A model generated the notes under the pieces. That model did no database searches, was not told where the DNA came from, and saw nothing but the letters and a program-made list of their open reading frames with translations. Source: Symbiodinium natans (taxonomy: Eukaryota > Sar > Dinophyceae > Suessiales > Symbiodiniaceae). Taken from it: DNA of 64,000 nucleotides. Below are positions 63,401 through 64,000 of this stretch, in pieces (the first letter of the stretch is position 1; every line of letters begins with the position of its first letter). The DNA is taken from assembly GCA_905221605.1 (NCBI GenBank), contig CAJNDS010002081.1:28501-92500 (forward strand). The letters are read 5' to 3'. Both the position numbers and the translations under genes were made by a program.

Positions 63401-64000
63401 TTTGGACTAAGCCGGCTTAGGGGTGCAAGGCTTCGTAGTTCATGGTTCAAGGTTTCAGATGTATTAAGGGAACAGAATGTGTTGATTGTTTTGCTATAGA
63501 GTCGTGTCAAGATGTCCGATTTGCGCTGCATGGGCATTAAGGCAGCGTGGCAAACTCCAAACCACCCGGGCCTGTCAGCTACTACTTGAAGGCTCATGTG
63601 CATAGTGATCCGTAGGGCTGTAAGTGGTCCCGAATGAGCTTGTCACCAGTACCTCGATGGCCCAGCCTACGTTTTGGGTCTAGAGTCCAGGTGTCAAGGT
63701 CTTAGGCTTTACTAAACCCTCAACCCTAAACCCTAAACCCTAAACCCTAAACCCGAAACACCCGAAGGGTTTGCGGGGGTGTTGGGCTTCAGGGCTCCCG
63801 GGTCCACCATCCCACATCCAACGCCAACCCAAGGAGTCTCCCGCTGTCTGGCCTCGGCCATGACAGCCCCCTGCCTCGGAAAGGGGTTTAGGGTTTCGGG
63901 ATTCGGGCTTAGGGTTCGGGGAAAGTTTCGAGGAGTTTCAATCTTCGCTTTGCAGGGGCTTGAGGTTTAGGGTTTAGAGGAACCCCGCAGAATGCCTACT
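63401..64000. other. Right edge: unique DNA and heptamer blocks
   Basis: CCCTAAA at 63715-63757 and TTTAGGG-like motifs near 63885-63920. A minus frame 63391-63603 (RPGWFGVCHAALMPMQRKSD) overlaps the preceding exon out of frame and is not credited. Confidence 0.45.

Noticed and set aside
1..64000. tRNA, rRNA and snRNA genes
   Set aside because: Looked for TPsiC-like GGTTCGAATCC boxes and long rRNA-like stretches by eye; none was convincing. A covariance-model search could still find one.

Overview
This is a nuclear window from a eukaryote, most probably a dinoflagellate. The evidence is: (1) more than sixty blocks of interstitial telomere-like heptamers (TTTAGGG / CCCTAAA and variants) spread over all 64 kb; (2) genes cut into short exons whose reading frames only join if GA or GC, as well as GT, is accepted as the 5' splice dinucleotide; (3) introns made of short inverted-repeat elements bounded by 4-bp target-site duplications (introners); (4) an intronless reading frame preceded by a decayed copy of the dinoflagellate spliced-leader sequence; (5) a multi-exon membrane protein of a type I remember as abundant in Symbiodiniaceae proteomes. 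Species cannot be named from this sequence. There is no operon, prokaryotic signal, CRISPR array, or rRNA/tRNA gene that I can support.

Layout. 1-1.1 kb: minus-strand exons of a gene running off the left edge. 1.2-7 kb: microsatellites, heptamer arrays, one TIR element carrying its own minisatellite, and a 170-bp tandem duplication. 7.4-11.7 kb: the best gene, minus strand, at least ten exons, with introns 5, 6, 7 and 8 containing or consisting of TIR elements. 12-30 kb: heptamer arrays alternating with short unique islands, several carrying exon-like frames. 30.1-34.3 kb: a different compartment with an 85-bp GC-rich minisatellite, a spliced-leader-marked retro-pseudogene, an inverted/direct repeat cluster and a 32-bp hairpin repeat. 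34.6-38 kb: arrays and islands. 38-40.1 kb: eight near-identical palindromes AATTAAATC-NN-GATTTAATT among trinucleotide and poly-C tracts. 41.2-45.7 kb, 49.1-50.3 kb, 53.0-53.2 kb, 60.7-61.8 kb and 63.1-63.4 kb: minus-strand multi-exon gene candidates separated by arrays.

How it fits together. Most long open frames are low-complexity repeats; the likely coding material is short unique islands between arrays, nearly always best read on the minus strand. In the one gene that can be followed through, arrays and introners lie in introns. Sense-oriented TTTAGGG arrays contain GT and AG every seven bases, so they could donate splice sites. Except for the 7.4-11.7 kb gene, exon calls rest on frame continuity, protein-like composition and splice context only. 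Short GC-rich islands are often open on both strands, so strand and limits of those calls are provisional.
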